From: Lota lota
Lineage: Eukaryota; Chordata; Actinopteri; Gadiformes; Lotidae
NCBI GenBank assembly: GCA_026745465.1
Contig: JACYXH010000826.1
Location: 2,664,292-2,728,291 of the forward strand
Direction of reading: 5' to 3'
Length of the DNA: 64,000 bases
Below the pieces are notes generated by a model. That model searched no databases. It was not told where the DNA came from and worked only from the letters and a program-made list of their open reading frames with translations. The position numbers and the translations under genes are program-made. Shown in pieces: positions 52,560-64,000 of this stretch (position 1 is the stretch's first letter; each line of letters begins with the position of its first letter).

Positions 52560-55555
52560 GAAATGCACTTGTTGAAATTGCTTTACTTCTCGCCTTTATT
52601 GAATACCAACCAGGTAAAGAAATAAACCGGAGAATGAGTTTTGCAGAGAACAATCAATAATCGACCTACCCTTCTGTCTGTCTGTATGTCTCTCGCATAT
52701 TAGATTATTTCATTATGCATCTAATGTACGCGTCTAAGCTTGTCAGTTTTAAATTTGTCATGTTTTAATAGTCAATGTGAGTTCATTTGGCATCTTCAAA
52801 TTGTCAATATTAAGGAAATATGCACAAGCAGTATAGGGTGGGAATACAACCTACTATTTAGAGATCCTTTCTGGAACCCAATAATGAACAAATAGCTCCT
52901 ACAGGGAGTTCATACATAATTACATCAGATACTCTTTTCTTAAACATAACCTTTATTAATGTAGCCTATTTTCCCCTTCTGTTTTTTGTTGGTATGTTTA
53001 TTTTGGTTGTCTTGTATGTAAAAGCTTTCACTGTGAAAAGCCCATTGTAGTGTACCCATTGTAGTGTCAGTCTGTTCCAGTGTTGTGTGGATGAAGCTAT
53101 GTTGTGTGTGTTGACAGTACAATGAAGTTAAGTCTATGTTTGGACATGGGCCCCTATGTGTGCTATAGGTTCAGATCTTCCTGCTGGCACCGGCTACCTT
53201 CTAGCTAGCAGCTGTAACTCTCAGCTCATCATTATTTTCTCATAGCTGAATAAACAAACTCTGTAAAGAAATCCCCCAAAACCTCATTGAGTTTAGTGAC
53301 TTACATGCAGACACATTTTCAACATCGTTAGCGGGTTTCTCTACAAAGTGCAGACAGAGTATTTGGCCCATGGGAGACACGTTTAACATCTCTTTCCGTG
53401 GTTACAGCTGTGAGTGATGAACCTCTTTAAAGAGTCTGTCTGTCTTCGTATTTTTTTTTCTAAAACACAGTTTATACATTCTTTGTGCTCTCATTCTCTT
53501 CTTCTTAAGTCCTCAGGTCTGGGAGTGATAATCTTGTCCTGATCAGTTGGCACAGATTGGGGCATGTCTCTCCCGCTCTCTGTTGGCTGTACGGCGCAGG
53601 TCCATAGGAGGATTTTTTATCACGTTTGGAGAATGTGAGTGATTAATGAGGACCTTTTGGCTGGGGGGATGGGGGAACCATGGGGTCAAGGGCTTTGTTA
53701 ACACCAGCCAGGCAAGATGAGGGGATGGAGGAAGAGAGGAGAAGGAAAAGGCCTAAGCAGCCAAGTCTTGAACATGTCTATTTATAAAAAGTACAGAAAA
53801 CAAGAAGAAAGGAGCGAGCAAGCAGGCGGAAGAAGAGAGAGATAGAGAGGGAGGGGCAGGGGATGAAAGGATGAATGAGGTATAATTGCATTAGAAAGAA
53901 GAGAGGGCCAGAAGGAAGGAAATGATTAGAGGAGAAGGGACTGATATCCGATAGAGAGAGAGAGAGAGGGAGGAGGAGCTGGGCGGGAGAGAGGGGGGGT
54001 CTCTTACTGCTGCCGCTCAATACAAACTGACACTTTCTCTCTATGTCAATACACAAACACACTGCGTCGCTGTGTGTGTGTCTGTGTGCTGGTGTGTGTG
54101 TAGATACTAGTCTCTTAATGTTAGTCCAGCGGGTCTTCTCCGTTGCCATCTTTTGTGATGCATTCACATCAGCTTCGCTAACGCTACACGTCAGAGTAGC
54201 TTACAGTGAATTTGAAGTTATTTTCAAAAATGTTTACCTTCATTTGAATACCTGCAACTCTTGTGAAGACATTGTTTAGCCTTCTTTAAAGAGATTTAAA
54301 AAATATACCTTGAAAGGTTACAAAAATACAATAATGAAAACAATATAAAGTAAATTCTTCGCAGTCAATATATCATTACTTCACCTTAAAAATCTGGCAA
54401 TATTATCTTCATTTATTTATACTTTTTATTGTTGTCAGTTGCTTTTCTCCCCTTGTACTCTTCTTTTCATATTTTCCCCACCATTTTTTAAATCTTGTTC
54501 TCACTCTCTCTTTGTTTCTCTGTATCCATGTCTCTCTCTCTATCCCGCTCTCTCCCTCCAGCCCTCCACTCTCTCTCCTTCCAGGCGTCCTACCTCCTGT
54601 CATTGACCCTTGCCCCTGGTGTGTCTGGGCATTGACTGGCTCTCGCTCCATGTCACCGGAGCTCCCAGCTCAATACTTACCAGGTTTGCCCACCCTCGCC
54701 GCTGTGGTCAGAGAGTGGAGGCGCAGAGACTCACGCCAGATAGCACAGATATCACACACCAACATACACTACACTGAACCATGACACTAGACAGAAGCAG
54801 CAGGTAAAACATGAACGAGAGTAAAAGAAAACAAATAATGAGCTTGAGAAGTCACTGAAAGAGAACGAATGGACTCTGTTTTATCAAAGGTCCCTAAATG
54901 GTTAGATGAATTGTATTTAGGCAAAATGTACTTTTAGTATTTACATCTCAAATATAATGACATTTATACAAATCTATGAATTTTAATTGAGCTTTGATGT
55001 GAAATACTCAAACTTCAATTTGGATTTGTGTATATTGCACATGTCAATGTTAATACTGTATGTAATGATTTATCTTAGTCACATTAAAATGTATATCTGT
55101 GTTTAGTATTCAGTAAATATCTTTCTCTACGTCGTTCTACAACTGGAACATCAGTCTAGTTAGACATACTAATTAAACTAAACACCACTTTACCATCAGC
55201 CTAAATAGTTATAGCATAAAACTGACAAATTGTTTACTGTCAATATGCTTCATTTATATAAATATAGGCCTTATAGAAAAACAATATAAAGAACAACCTT
55301 CCTATAGTGAATAACAATATTGATAAAAACAAAACAAAGTCATGATAGTAAGCACATTTACTTATATTTTCACATTTATTTAAAGTGCAATATATGTGTG
55401 TTTTTAATTGCGTGTTCCGGTTTCTTTGGTTAGAAAATAAGAAAAGATATGTTGTGGAAATATATGTGAAAATATTGCATATGTGAGTCTTTAAATGTGA
55501 CATGCAAATTTGTCTGGTTTTAGTGTGTTTAAATTGTTATACCTGAGAGACACAC
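52560..55555. other. AT-rich intergenic sequence, no gene seen
   Basis: Mostly AT-rich with GA/CT-rich patches at about 53700-54010 and 54480-54600. A 90-codon open frame at 54512-54784 has no recognisable features. Confidence 0.5.
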
Positions 55556-55559
55556 AGAC

Positions 55560-55760
55560 CTGTGTGCCCTGCAGCTGAAATGCTCTCTGGGCATCACTTC
55601 TGATCGTAAGTAATTTGATCTCCTCCAAGCTCACAAAACAAACATACCTAGGAGAGGTGGCCGCCAAAATGCCTCAGACAGCCAATCACGGCTCTCAGTC
55701 ATTGTAATAACATGAATATTTACTTTTGCACTGCCACATCAGGAACAGACAGGATCAATT
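55560..55760. other. Candidate conserved noncoding element
   Basis: Complex sequence with cagccaatcacggctc (CCAAT box), gtcattgtaataacatg and tgatctcctccaagctcac segments, flanked by AT-rich DNA. Confidence 0.25.
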
Positions 55761-56099
55761 CACATGGAAAGTTGAGACAAAACAATGATTGTAAAAATGG
55801 ATTGACGTTTTTGAGAACGTAAGAGTAAATATTAACACATACTGACTTCTTAGATAGTGCTGAAACGGAAACGTCAAAAGTCCTACTATAGGTAGGTTCC
55901 TACTTAAAGGAAGCTACATGATCACAACACACCATTACAGATACACTGCATGCTGTTCTGTGAGCAAAACATCTCTCTGCCAAGGAGTACAATAGTTCAC
56001 ACTAAAGCAACTAGATACTTATTCATGACCTTTAGTCAGTCCCCATCAGAAAACACACACAAAATTGTTTGTTGCTCCAGCGTCTGAATGTGTCCCTAG

Positions 56100-56640
56100 T
56101 TTACAATCTGCACCATCCCCTGAACGTCTCCCTTTACCTCCCTTTCTCCTTCTCTCCCCCGCTCCCTCTTTCCTCCTCTCCCTCCTTGCCTATCTACCCC
56201 TCTCCCTCTCTCTCAATGTCCCTACCTTCCTCTCCCTTCCTCCCTTCTTCCCTCTTTCCCTTTTGAACTACCTCTGTCAATGTCCCTACCTTCCTCTCCC
56301 TTCCTCCATCCTTCCCTCTTTCCCTTTTGAACTACCTCTGTCAATGTCCCTACCTTCCTCTCCCTTCCTCCCTTCTTCCCTCTTTCCCCTTTTAACTAAC
56401 TCTCCCTCTCTCTATGTCCCTACCTTCCTTTTTCCATTTGTCCCTTGGTCTCCTTTTCTTTTCTCCCCTGTCCCTTCTGACCTCTTTCCCTCTTCCCTCT
56501 CTCCCTGTTTACCCTCCCCCTCTTCCTCTCTATGCTTCTACCTCCCTCTGTATCTCTCTCCATCTCTCTCCCCCTCATTCCTCTTTACTCTTTTCATTTC
56601 CTCTAATCTCCCACCCGTTCCTGCTCTACCTCCGTGTCAC
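56100..56640. repeat. Pyrimidine-rich tract with 64-bp minisatellite
   Basis: The unit tcaatgtccctaccttcc... starts at 56213, 56277 and 56341, with a diverged fourth at about 56405, within a CT-rich tract. The 221-codon open frame across it (Pro/Leu/Ser-rich) is composition-driven. Confidence 0.85.
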
Positions 56641-56859
56641 TTTGATTTCCCTATCCACTGGCCTGTGGGATGTGTGTGTGCGTGCGGATGTGTGTGTTGT
56701 CAGTTTACAGAGCATGACTTAATTGTGTAAAGCAGTTTCACAATGGTCGTAAGTGAATCAGTGGATATGTCCTTTAGTGCATCACTATATGTGGCATTGA
56801 AATTCCATGAAATGCCCCAAGTAATCCATGTACCTTACAAACACGTGTACATATGCACA

Positions 56860-56990
56860 CTCGCTCACACACACGCATGCACACATGCACACTCACGCAC
56901 ACACACACACATCCTGCCCCCCCACGCACACACAGATACACAAATACACACACACAGACACTACTCCACGCATACACACACACACACATC
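56860..56990. repeat. Degenerate CA-rich tract
   Basis: cacacg/cacaca words with frequent interruptions. Confidence 0.8.
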
Positions 56991-57199
56991 TTCATTGATA
57001 TATGATTATAAATAAATGTGTATAAGCCTATGTAAACAAACACCCCCATATCTGCATGTATATAGACATATGCCCTTTCGTCTTTGTCTGTGCATGTTAT
57101 TTGCGTTCCTATACACATGCCTTTATGTGCGCTAGCGCAAATGAATGAACGTGTATGCGTCCTCACTTCCACGCGTCGTCTGAGCATGTGCCCTGACGT

Positions 57200-57560
57200 G
57201 CCGGTGTCAGGCTGCAGGCAGGATGGGCGGCGGTATATGAGAGACGACAGTGAGCGCGTGCAGAGCAGGCGAGTGAGAAGGACACAGAGGCAGCGAGGGG
57301 GGCTGGGGAGGAAGCAGCAGCAGGCCGAGGGGCCCTCTCTCGTAGACAGTTTGACTGATGACATGCATTAAACAGTTAATCTGTCTGATTGAATGTTTGC
57401 TTCCTCCAAATTGAAACATTAAACAACAAGGCGAGAGAGCGGCGGGAGGGAGAGCCCCAGGATGGGGAGAGGGATATGGCTTCATCTATTGCCCAAATCA
57501 TGCAAAGCATGAGACCGGAATATATAATATTGTCCAGTGAGCCACAGAGAGGGGGATCGG
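57200..57560. other. Candidate conserved noncoding element
   Basis: Between GA-rich flanks lies a complex core at about 57335-57430 with ttgactgatgacatgcatt (MEIS/TGIF- and octamer-like words), aaacagttaatctgtctg and aaattgaaacattaaac. No gene is supportable. Confidence 0.35.
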
Positions 57561-58440
57561 AGGGAGAGGAGGGAGATTGGAAGGGACAGAAAGAGAGAGC
57601 AAAAGAGAGAGAGGTGTGAGCGAGGGAGGGAGGAAACGGGGGCCACGTGGAAATAGGAAGGAAGATCACTCTCAGTGCCAGAGGTGGTGAGTTAAGGAAA
57701 GAGAGAGTCAGAGAAAGGAGAGGAAAAGGAGGGATCTGGTGGATGAAGTGAGAGGGAAAGCTTGCATCAGAATCTATAGAGTTACTGGGCAGAGGCAGAA
57801 CTACGGCACATTACATTTTTAAAGATTTAGAGAAACCCTTACTGAATTTGTGTTTTTAATATACATGTGTGTAACAAATAATACATATTTTCATTGAAGA
57901 CTATCGCAAGCTAATAGTTATGCTCATAATGGCATTTGAGATAAAGAATATAGTATTGTAAAATGTATTTATCACAAACCAATATGCTATGGAAATCACA
58001 AACATATTGTAAGATCCTTGTGATTGGCAATAAATTACACTGCTCCTGCATTGCAATATTCTTACTGTTCCAAAATGAGCCACTATTTTTTATATATCCT
58101 GCTAATGTCACCATTCAGTGTTAAGAGGTGTATACACTGATATGTCAAATAAGCCTTATCTGACTTGGTGTTTGTTTACCTAGTGGTCTGATACTGCGAT
58201 AGGAGCCTCCGCTATTTCCTAGCCTGGCTTTACTTCCTGGGGTCATGACCCTTTTCACAGAATACTGAAAGCACGATTCCTTCCGTCACGCTATTAAAGG
58301 TTGGGCTAGCTGAGTAGGCCCTAATATATACTGTATATATACATTCAAACATTTGGTACCCAAAAAATGTATTACATATCCTAAGCTTGTCTAACTGTCA
58401 TTTCAAAGACTATCCGTTTTTGGCAAGGCATTGTAGTGGG
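57560..58440. other. GA-rich then AT-rich sequence, no gene seen
   Basis: GA-rich to about 57770, then AT-rich. tatatatactgtatatata near 58325-58345 is a short palindromic AT run. Confidence 0.5.
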
Positions 58441-58449
58441 ATTCTGCCA

Positions 58450-58960
58450 TTTCTGAAGTCATTGGTTAGTTCTTTGTCTGCTTTCTCTGATCTCTAGAAG
58501 CGGTTGGACAGATAAAAGGACATGGAAGGAGTGCGCTGGTTGGATGGACAGACAAGCAGAGAAAGGGGACTCTAACTGGGTCTGGGATGGACCAATGGAA
58601 GGAAAGACCATGACCTGGCCCACGGACAGATGGACAGCTAAATGGTCTAGCATTAACAGCCGGCGTTGCCGCAGAAATGTGAGCGGCAGATTGGGAGAAA
58701 TTGGGTGACCCCTAGCTGGTAATGTGATATGTCGCTTAGCCTTACCTCGACCCCTTTACCCTCGCCGGGTCCCACAATCACAACGCTCCAAAATGGCTTT
58801 CCCTCCGTCTCAAGTGCATATTCTTCTCAATCAAAATGACCGTCATTTTCTCCCTCTAACTGAATCTCAAGCAGCACTAGAACGGCATATAATTGCACCA
58901 ACAGACACTCGCTATGTCTTGATGAACACATGAGTTTAGACCAGCCTTTTCTGTCCAACA
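58450..58960. other. Candidate conserved noncoding element
   Basis: About 500 bp of complex, balanced sequence without simple repeats. It includes ttgccgcagaaatgtgagcgg and gaccgtcattttctccc. Short open frames on both strands are unrecognised. Confidence 0.3.
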
Positions 58961-59403
58961 GCCACCAGTAAGGAAGGAGGAGAAGGGGAAAAAAACAACA
59001 CCAGCAGCAGCAGCAGCAGGAGAGAGATGAAAACATTAATGGATAGGTTGTGGGATGGACGGATAAATTGATAGATCTTTCAGAGAAGGTCAAACTTCTG
59101 TGCCCACACACAGGACCATCATAAAGAGAAGAGGAATTGATTGCCGCTCACAAAGGCGCTGAAATGACCAGAGAAATTATTTTCTGGGCAATGAACATTT
59201 CTAGGAGGAGGTGTGGGGGGCTGGGATGGGGCGGTGTTGAGAGGGGATATGGGACTGAGGGGGGCGGGGGTGCAAAGCTTTCTCAGAGCGTATGAAATGG
59301 CTCAAGCAAACTGCTGTCAAATAGAGTTGTTGGAAAAAAAGCTCATTGAGTGAATCTTCAAGTAGACTCACACCAACATGGATGTGGGATTGTTTGTGCC
59401 TGG

Positions 59404-59406
<3 letters not shown>

Positions 59407-59480
<74 letters not shown>
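59407..59480. repeat. (GT)n microsatellite
   Basis: Nearly pure GT array. Confidence 0.97.
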
Positions 59481-59484
<4 letters not shown>

Positions 59485-59812
59485 TGTGTCTGTGTGTCGG
59501 CCTGTGTTCCTGTTTTTGTGTTTATTTCCGGGGCCAAATAAAAGAAATGTTTTTTTTTCTTACTGAAAAATATTTAGACATTTTTTGAATCAGTGTGGTT
59601 ATATGTATTGCTGTTAGTTTTTAATCAATCAAGGACTTAAGGGAGAATAGTAGTATAACATATAGGCCTATATATATAAATATAAAACATAATTTCCAAA
59701 AAGTATCACCCTTAACTGAAATCAGACAGTCGGCTGTTTTTTTTACTGCTCCCATGGGTATAATATTAAACTGTTCAATGAGTCTTCATCGCATTACAGG
59801 AGTCACTCTCCC

Positions 59813-59814
<2 letters not shown>

Positions 59815-59897
<83 letters not shown>
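59815..59897. repeat. (CA)n microsatellite
   Basis: Pure CA array about 330 bp after the GT array at 59407. Confidence 0.97.
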
Positions 59898-59899
<2 letters not shown>

Positions 59900-60199
59900 C
59901 ACTATAAACATCAGTCTCGCACCAAATGATTCCCCATCAACGCTCCTCCATTGGGAAGCGATAATGAGGCGTGTGTTGACACATCACCATGGTCCCTGTA
60001 CCCCTCTAAAACCTAAGCCCCGTACCCCAGCGACTCACCCCGGTGAACCCATTCTCCTCACCACAGCGCTGCTCACAGAAGTGTTGCATGTTCCCCATCA
60101 CCATTTCTAAAAACAACTCCTTCTCTTCCTCCTGCCCCCTCCACCCTCCCAGCTTCGAATATAAATTGTACCTCCTTATTCTGAAGCCCCCCCCCCTTC

Positions 60200-60740
60200 C
60201 CCCCTGTATGTCTAATGGCCCTCAGATGGATGGAGCAGCGAGACTCAGGGGCCTCTCTAAACACTGGGAGCCCCCGATAAATGGCCATGGGTTGGCGATG
60301 GCAAATATGCAGATGGGTGCAGTAGATGGAGGTGGGTGGTGTATCTGTGTGGGGTGGGGGGGGGGGGGGGGGTCTCATGTGTGTGTACACAGAGTTGAGG
60401 TTGATTGCTAGCACAGCGAGGGGCCATTAGGGAGAATCCGCACCCTAATCATAATGTATCACTTACTTATTAAGCGTTAATTACGGCACACAAATACATC
60501 CCGGGCTTGCTGGCATGGATGGGGAGTGGGGGGGGGGGAAGTAGGGAGTGTCAGTGGGAGGCGACGGGGACATATTAATTTATTCTTATTTATTAATTTC
60601 CCTAATTAAAACAACAAGGCTGTGCGGTGGAATGGTGCGCTGGGTGAAACAAATGGAGGGCTGGGGAGGCAGCATGAAGCCAGGCGTGGCGCCGTCTGAA
60701 CCTTAAATCATGTGAAGTGATGGCGCTTGTTCAGCTGTTC
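60200..60740. other. Candidate conserved noncoding element pair
   Basis: Two complex cores surround poly-G tracts. 60400-60500 has cattagggagaatccgc, cctaatcataatg and taagcgttaattacgg. 60570-60730 has catattaatttattctt, cctaattaaaac and aaatcatgtgaagtgatgg. The density of homeodomain-type words is among the highest in the window. No open frame is supportable. Confidence 0.38.
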
Positions 60741-60881
60741 ATTATTACTATATCGCTCTATGCAATTGGGCTTCAACCAACAACCCCCCTCCCACACACA
60801 CACACCACATTATTTGAGTTACTGATATCACAACACCCCTCCCCCACTCCAACAGAAGTAACTATTTTTCTTCTCTCTCTT

Positions 60882-60922
60882 TACATTCTCTCTCACTCAT
60901 CACTTAGTCGCATACTCACTCA

Positions 60923-60989
<67 letters not shown>

Positions 60990-61157
60990 ACATTCTATCT
61001 CACTCATCACTTAGTCGCGTAGTCCTTACCCACACATATACACTCACAAACACAAACCACACACACAAACATATATACACATGCACAGACACACACACAC
61101 ACACACACCCTCTCATATACACATGCAGACACAAAGACTCGCACACACACGCTCCGT

Positions 61158-61198
<41 letters not shown>

Positions 61199-61366
61199 AT
61201 ATTCTATCTCACTCATCACTTAGTCGCGTAGTCCTTACCCACACATATACACTCACAAACACAAACCACACACACAAACATATATACACATGCACAGACA
61301 CACACACACACACACACCCTCTCATATACACATGCAGACACAAAGACTCGCACACACACGCTCCGT

Positions 61367-61410
<44 letters not shown>
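60882..61410. repeat. Tandemly duplicated CA-array plus spacer (about 209-bp unit)
   Basis: The phrase ctatctcactcatcacttagtcgc begins near 60995 and 61204, and a shorter relative (ctctctcactcatcac) near 60888. Each is followed by the same spacer and a (CA)n array. The last two units are almost identical over about 200 bp. Confidence 0.92.
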
Positions 61411-61413
<3 letters not shown>

Positions 61414-61719
61414 AGAGATGTTATAAACTGATTCAGGGGTGGCAGTCTACATTATCATTATGTCAGTAACTGCTTTTCTCAGCCTATCACAATACAGCTC
61501 CTCCATAAACACATCCTTATGAAAGCCATACAATTTGACAGAAACACTCAATCTTTCAATTTGACTGTAAAATGTTTACACTTTCCTCCCCAGCGCGTTT
61601 AGTATCTATTACAGGAACTAAACTGGCTCTCCCATTTTCTCAAATTCATCCATCTATCTTGCAGACTCCTCAGTCTTTCCACAATACATTCTTTCAATTT
61701 CCTGGTTCTTTCTCTTTCA

Positions 61720-62250
61720 TCACTCGGTATATGGCCCACCTGAGCGGCTAAAGCGACGGAGGGGCGCAGTAATGGCGTTAATGCCCAGTAATACAGCCCA
61801 GATATTATAATCTCAACACTGTCACATTGCGTTAGCCGCGCGAGACTGACGTGTCAATGCCACGGCGCGCAGGTGACGCGCGGGCCTCAGGAAGCGTGGC
61901 CCGGTAATCGCCCAAAACAGACACGTTTATTTTGAAGTGGAATTTTTTTTGGTGTCTCCAAATCATTTTCCTCCCTTTAGTTTATAGGATGGTAGTGGAA
62001 AATGATCCATCCTCCTTCCTGCTGCACGCACCACCAACGCAAGCGGCCACGCTCGCTCAAGGGCGCGATGCGTTGGTGATTTATGCGAGTGTGTAATTGA
62101 GTGTTAATAAAATTGTGTCCGGAGCGCGTGTAAATGTGTGTTCAAGAACCACTGTGCGCGAGTTTTTGTGTAATTGGGTGTTATCGATGTTGTGTTTGTT
62201 GGCGCGAAAGTGTGACTGGACAGGTTAGCCTACTGTCTGTTAAGGGTGAT
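61720..62250. other. Candidate conserved noncoding element, CG-rich
   Basis: Complex sequence with gtaatggcgttaatgccc, cccagatattataatctc, a CG-rich core (gccacggcgcgcaggtgacgcg) and ggcccggtaatcgccc. A striking string of tgtgtaattgagtgtt/tgtgtaattgggtgtt half-repeats lies at about 62090-62185. No gene is supportable. Confidence 0.38.
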
Positions 62251-62870
62251 ACTTTTTGGAAATGTTGTTATAGACCTATATATTAAAATACTATTCTCCT
62301 TGAAGTACTTCATTGATTTAATTGATTATAATGTTATTGTAAGCATTATTGTGTTGACAATTATTTGACAAATACATTTATTTATATTCCCTTATGGCCT
62401 ATACTGATATTTATTTTGTTGAGTAATTTAGCCTACTCTACAAAAAACATTGACATCCAACTAAGTTTGACCTTGTTCACAATCACCTTCGGCATAAATG
62501 TATATTATTCAATTTAAAGAATAGTTTGATAGTGACTATCATTTAGTGCAGCTCTTCAATTCTGGTGGCAGTTTTGTGGAGTTCATAATCTCAATGTCCA
62601 TCGGAGAAGGCCCTTGAGTAAATTGAATTTGATGCATCTACTGCTCTAGTAGATATGTATGTACTATTGTCGACTGTTGTATTTTATACAGTAGCAGGAC
62701 AGCATGTTCGTGTGTGTGTTTGTATGTTTGTGTACAAGAGAGCGAGTTTGTGCATTTAATGTTGTTATGTGTACCATGTTAGTTTGTGTGTATGTGTGTG
62801 TGTAAGTAGTTAGTTGACTTTGTAGTGTGTTTAGTGCGTAGTAGTGTATACCATGTGTGTGTGTGCACGC
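62250..62870. other. AT-rich sequence, no gene seen
   Basis: AT-rich, then loosely GT-rich from 62700. Nothing supportable. Confidence 0.5.
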
Positions 62871-62877
62871 ACACGTA

Positions 62878-62879
<2 letters not shown>

Positions 62880-62919
<40 letters not shown>

Positions 62920-63045
62920 TGTGTGGTGTTTAATTGATGCAGGCTGAGCATCGATCCCTCCCGCCCAGCCTAATGAAGGCCTGATTGGTTTGTGAGGGCT
63001 GGCTGGTTCTGCTTAGATGCGTCTGCCTGCTGCCCTGCTGCAAAC

Positions 63046-63118
<73 letters not shown>
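62880..63118. repeat. (GT)n and (CA)n pair flanking a short unique core
   Basis: GT array at about 62880-62918 and CA array at 63049-63118 surround about 120 bp of unique sequence (gcctaatgaaggcctgattgg). The arrays are complementary, so the segment could form a stem with a 130-base loop. Confidence 0.9.
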
Positions 63119-63121
<3 letters not shown>

Positions 63122-64000
63122 AATTCAACATCATTCTTTTCACTCGCTCTCCTGTTCCCATGCTTTGTCTCTGTCTCTCTCTCTTTACATTTTATCCCTG
63201 TCTTTTGCTCCATCTGCCCATCTAAAATCTCTCTTTCTCCTTTTGTTTTATAACTCTTTCGTTCTTGGGCTCTTCATGGATCTACCATTCCATTCTCAGA
63301 ATGTGAAATCGTAAAAACAACTTTTCAAATAGCCATCATTTTGAGGTGTATTAACTCACAGAGATGACAGGAAAATTAAAGATTTTTACGATTGTTAGAA
63401 TGCTCATAAAATTACATTCAAAAACATATTCAACCATTTTACACTATTTATTATATCTCACATTCCCCATTTCCTTTCCAGCTGGCTGTTTTGATAAGTG
63501 CAATTATTTATTCACTACCAAAGTTGTCCATGTTGTCATACAGTTACATATGAACCTCTCACTGGCTCGACTATAGGATCAGTAACTCTTCCTGCCGGTC
63601 AGTCAGTCCGTCAGACAGTTAGTCAGTCCTTCAGTCTGTCCATCCACTGTTGTTGTATTCTTCCAGTGGCAGGCACATTGATGAATGTCTTTTACGTGTC
63701 ACTCTCTGCTCAACACAGACACAGGCATTACGCAGACACAGGCATTACACACCAATGGTGTTAATGGCTTGTCAGATGGTCACTTTTACACAACCAGTCA
63801 TTAAGATAGACAGATGACTGCCATCAGGTTATCCCTCTTTAGCTCCATTTCTCTTCTTTTCATCTTTGTCTCTCTGTCCCTCATCCTCTCTCTCCCCATC
63901 TCTCTTCATGCGTTTGTGTGACAGTGTGTGTTTATATTTGTTGTTTTGTTGTCATTTGTTTAAGTTAGTTAGTAAGTTAGTTAGTTGTGTATGTGTGTGT
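63119..64000. other. Low-complexity and AT-rich end of window
   Basis: CT-rich at 63160-63240, a gtcagtcag-type tetranucleotide tract at about 63595-63645, a duplicated cagacacaggcattac at about 63715-63750, and an (agtt)n tract at the end. No gene seen. Confidence 0.6.

Noticed and set aside
56065..56730. 221-codon Pro/Ser/Leu-rich open frame
   Set aside because: It is explained by a pyrimidine tract containing a 64-bp minisatellite.

Overview
This window is vertebrate nuclear DNA, almost certainly from a teleost fish. The evidence is multi-exon genes with GT-AG introns, a TRIM gene with the 23-nt micro-exon typical of fish TRIM35/NF7-like genes, fish-type tRNA-derived SINE fragments, and a complete MEGF8 gene in only about 25 kb. 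Long (CA)n/(GT)n arrays are unusually dense. Gadiform fishes are known for this, but that placement is a weak inference.

Layout. (1) 369-4116, + strand: a six-exon RING/B-box/coiled-coil/PRY-SPRY TRIM E3 ligase, about 476 aa, open in every exon. (2) About 5000-32600, + strand: megf8. One noncoding exon ends at 5206, followed by 43 coding exons (5832-30570) whose splice phases I chained by hand from signal peptide to stop. They give about 2,900 aa: CUB, EGF, six kelch repeats, PSI cluster, EGF/laminin-EGF, second CUB, EGF, second six-blade kelch, second PSI cluster, EGF/laminin-EGF, transmembrane helix, and a cytoplasmic tail with the MASRPFA motif. The last exon needs two +1 frame changes near 29330-29415, in a GC-rich tandem duplication. 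(3) 33234-35301, + strand: a two-exon C2H2 zinc-finger gene (about 612 aa) with an acidic N-terminus carrying three sumoylation-type motifs. (4) 36411-38528, + strand: a tandem relative of that zinc-finger gene, with an AT-hook-like first exon and a frameshifted finger array that has lost zinc ligands; called a pseudogene. (5) 38529-64000: about 25 kb with no gene I can support. It holds microsatellites, poly-G/C tracts and a few tandem duplications, interspersed with blocks of complex, homeodomain-site-rich sequence that resemble developmental enhancers or conserved noncoding elements. One block (about 52350-52531) looks like an untranslated first exon. I saw no tRNA or rRNA gene, CRISPR array or intact transposon.

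The genes are neighbours rather than an operon. TRIM and MEGF8 both connect to ubiquitin: in other vertebrates the MEGF8 tail recruits the E3 ligase MGRN1, with MOSMO, to down-regulate Smoothened. No functional link between the two loci here is implied. I did not find a new kind of biological system. The most checkable unusual points are the MEGF8 last-exon frame breaks and polyhistidine insertion, the GC-AG intron, dinucleotide repeats touching splice donors, a poly-C acceptor, a CRE-bearing perfect hairpin, and the asymmetric decay of the zinc-finger pair.
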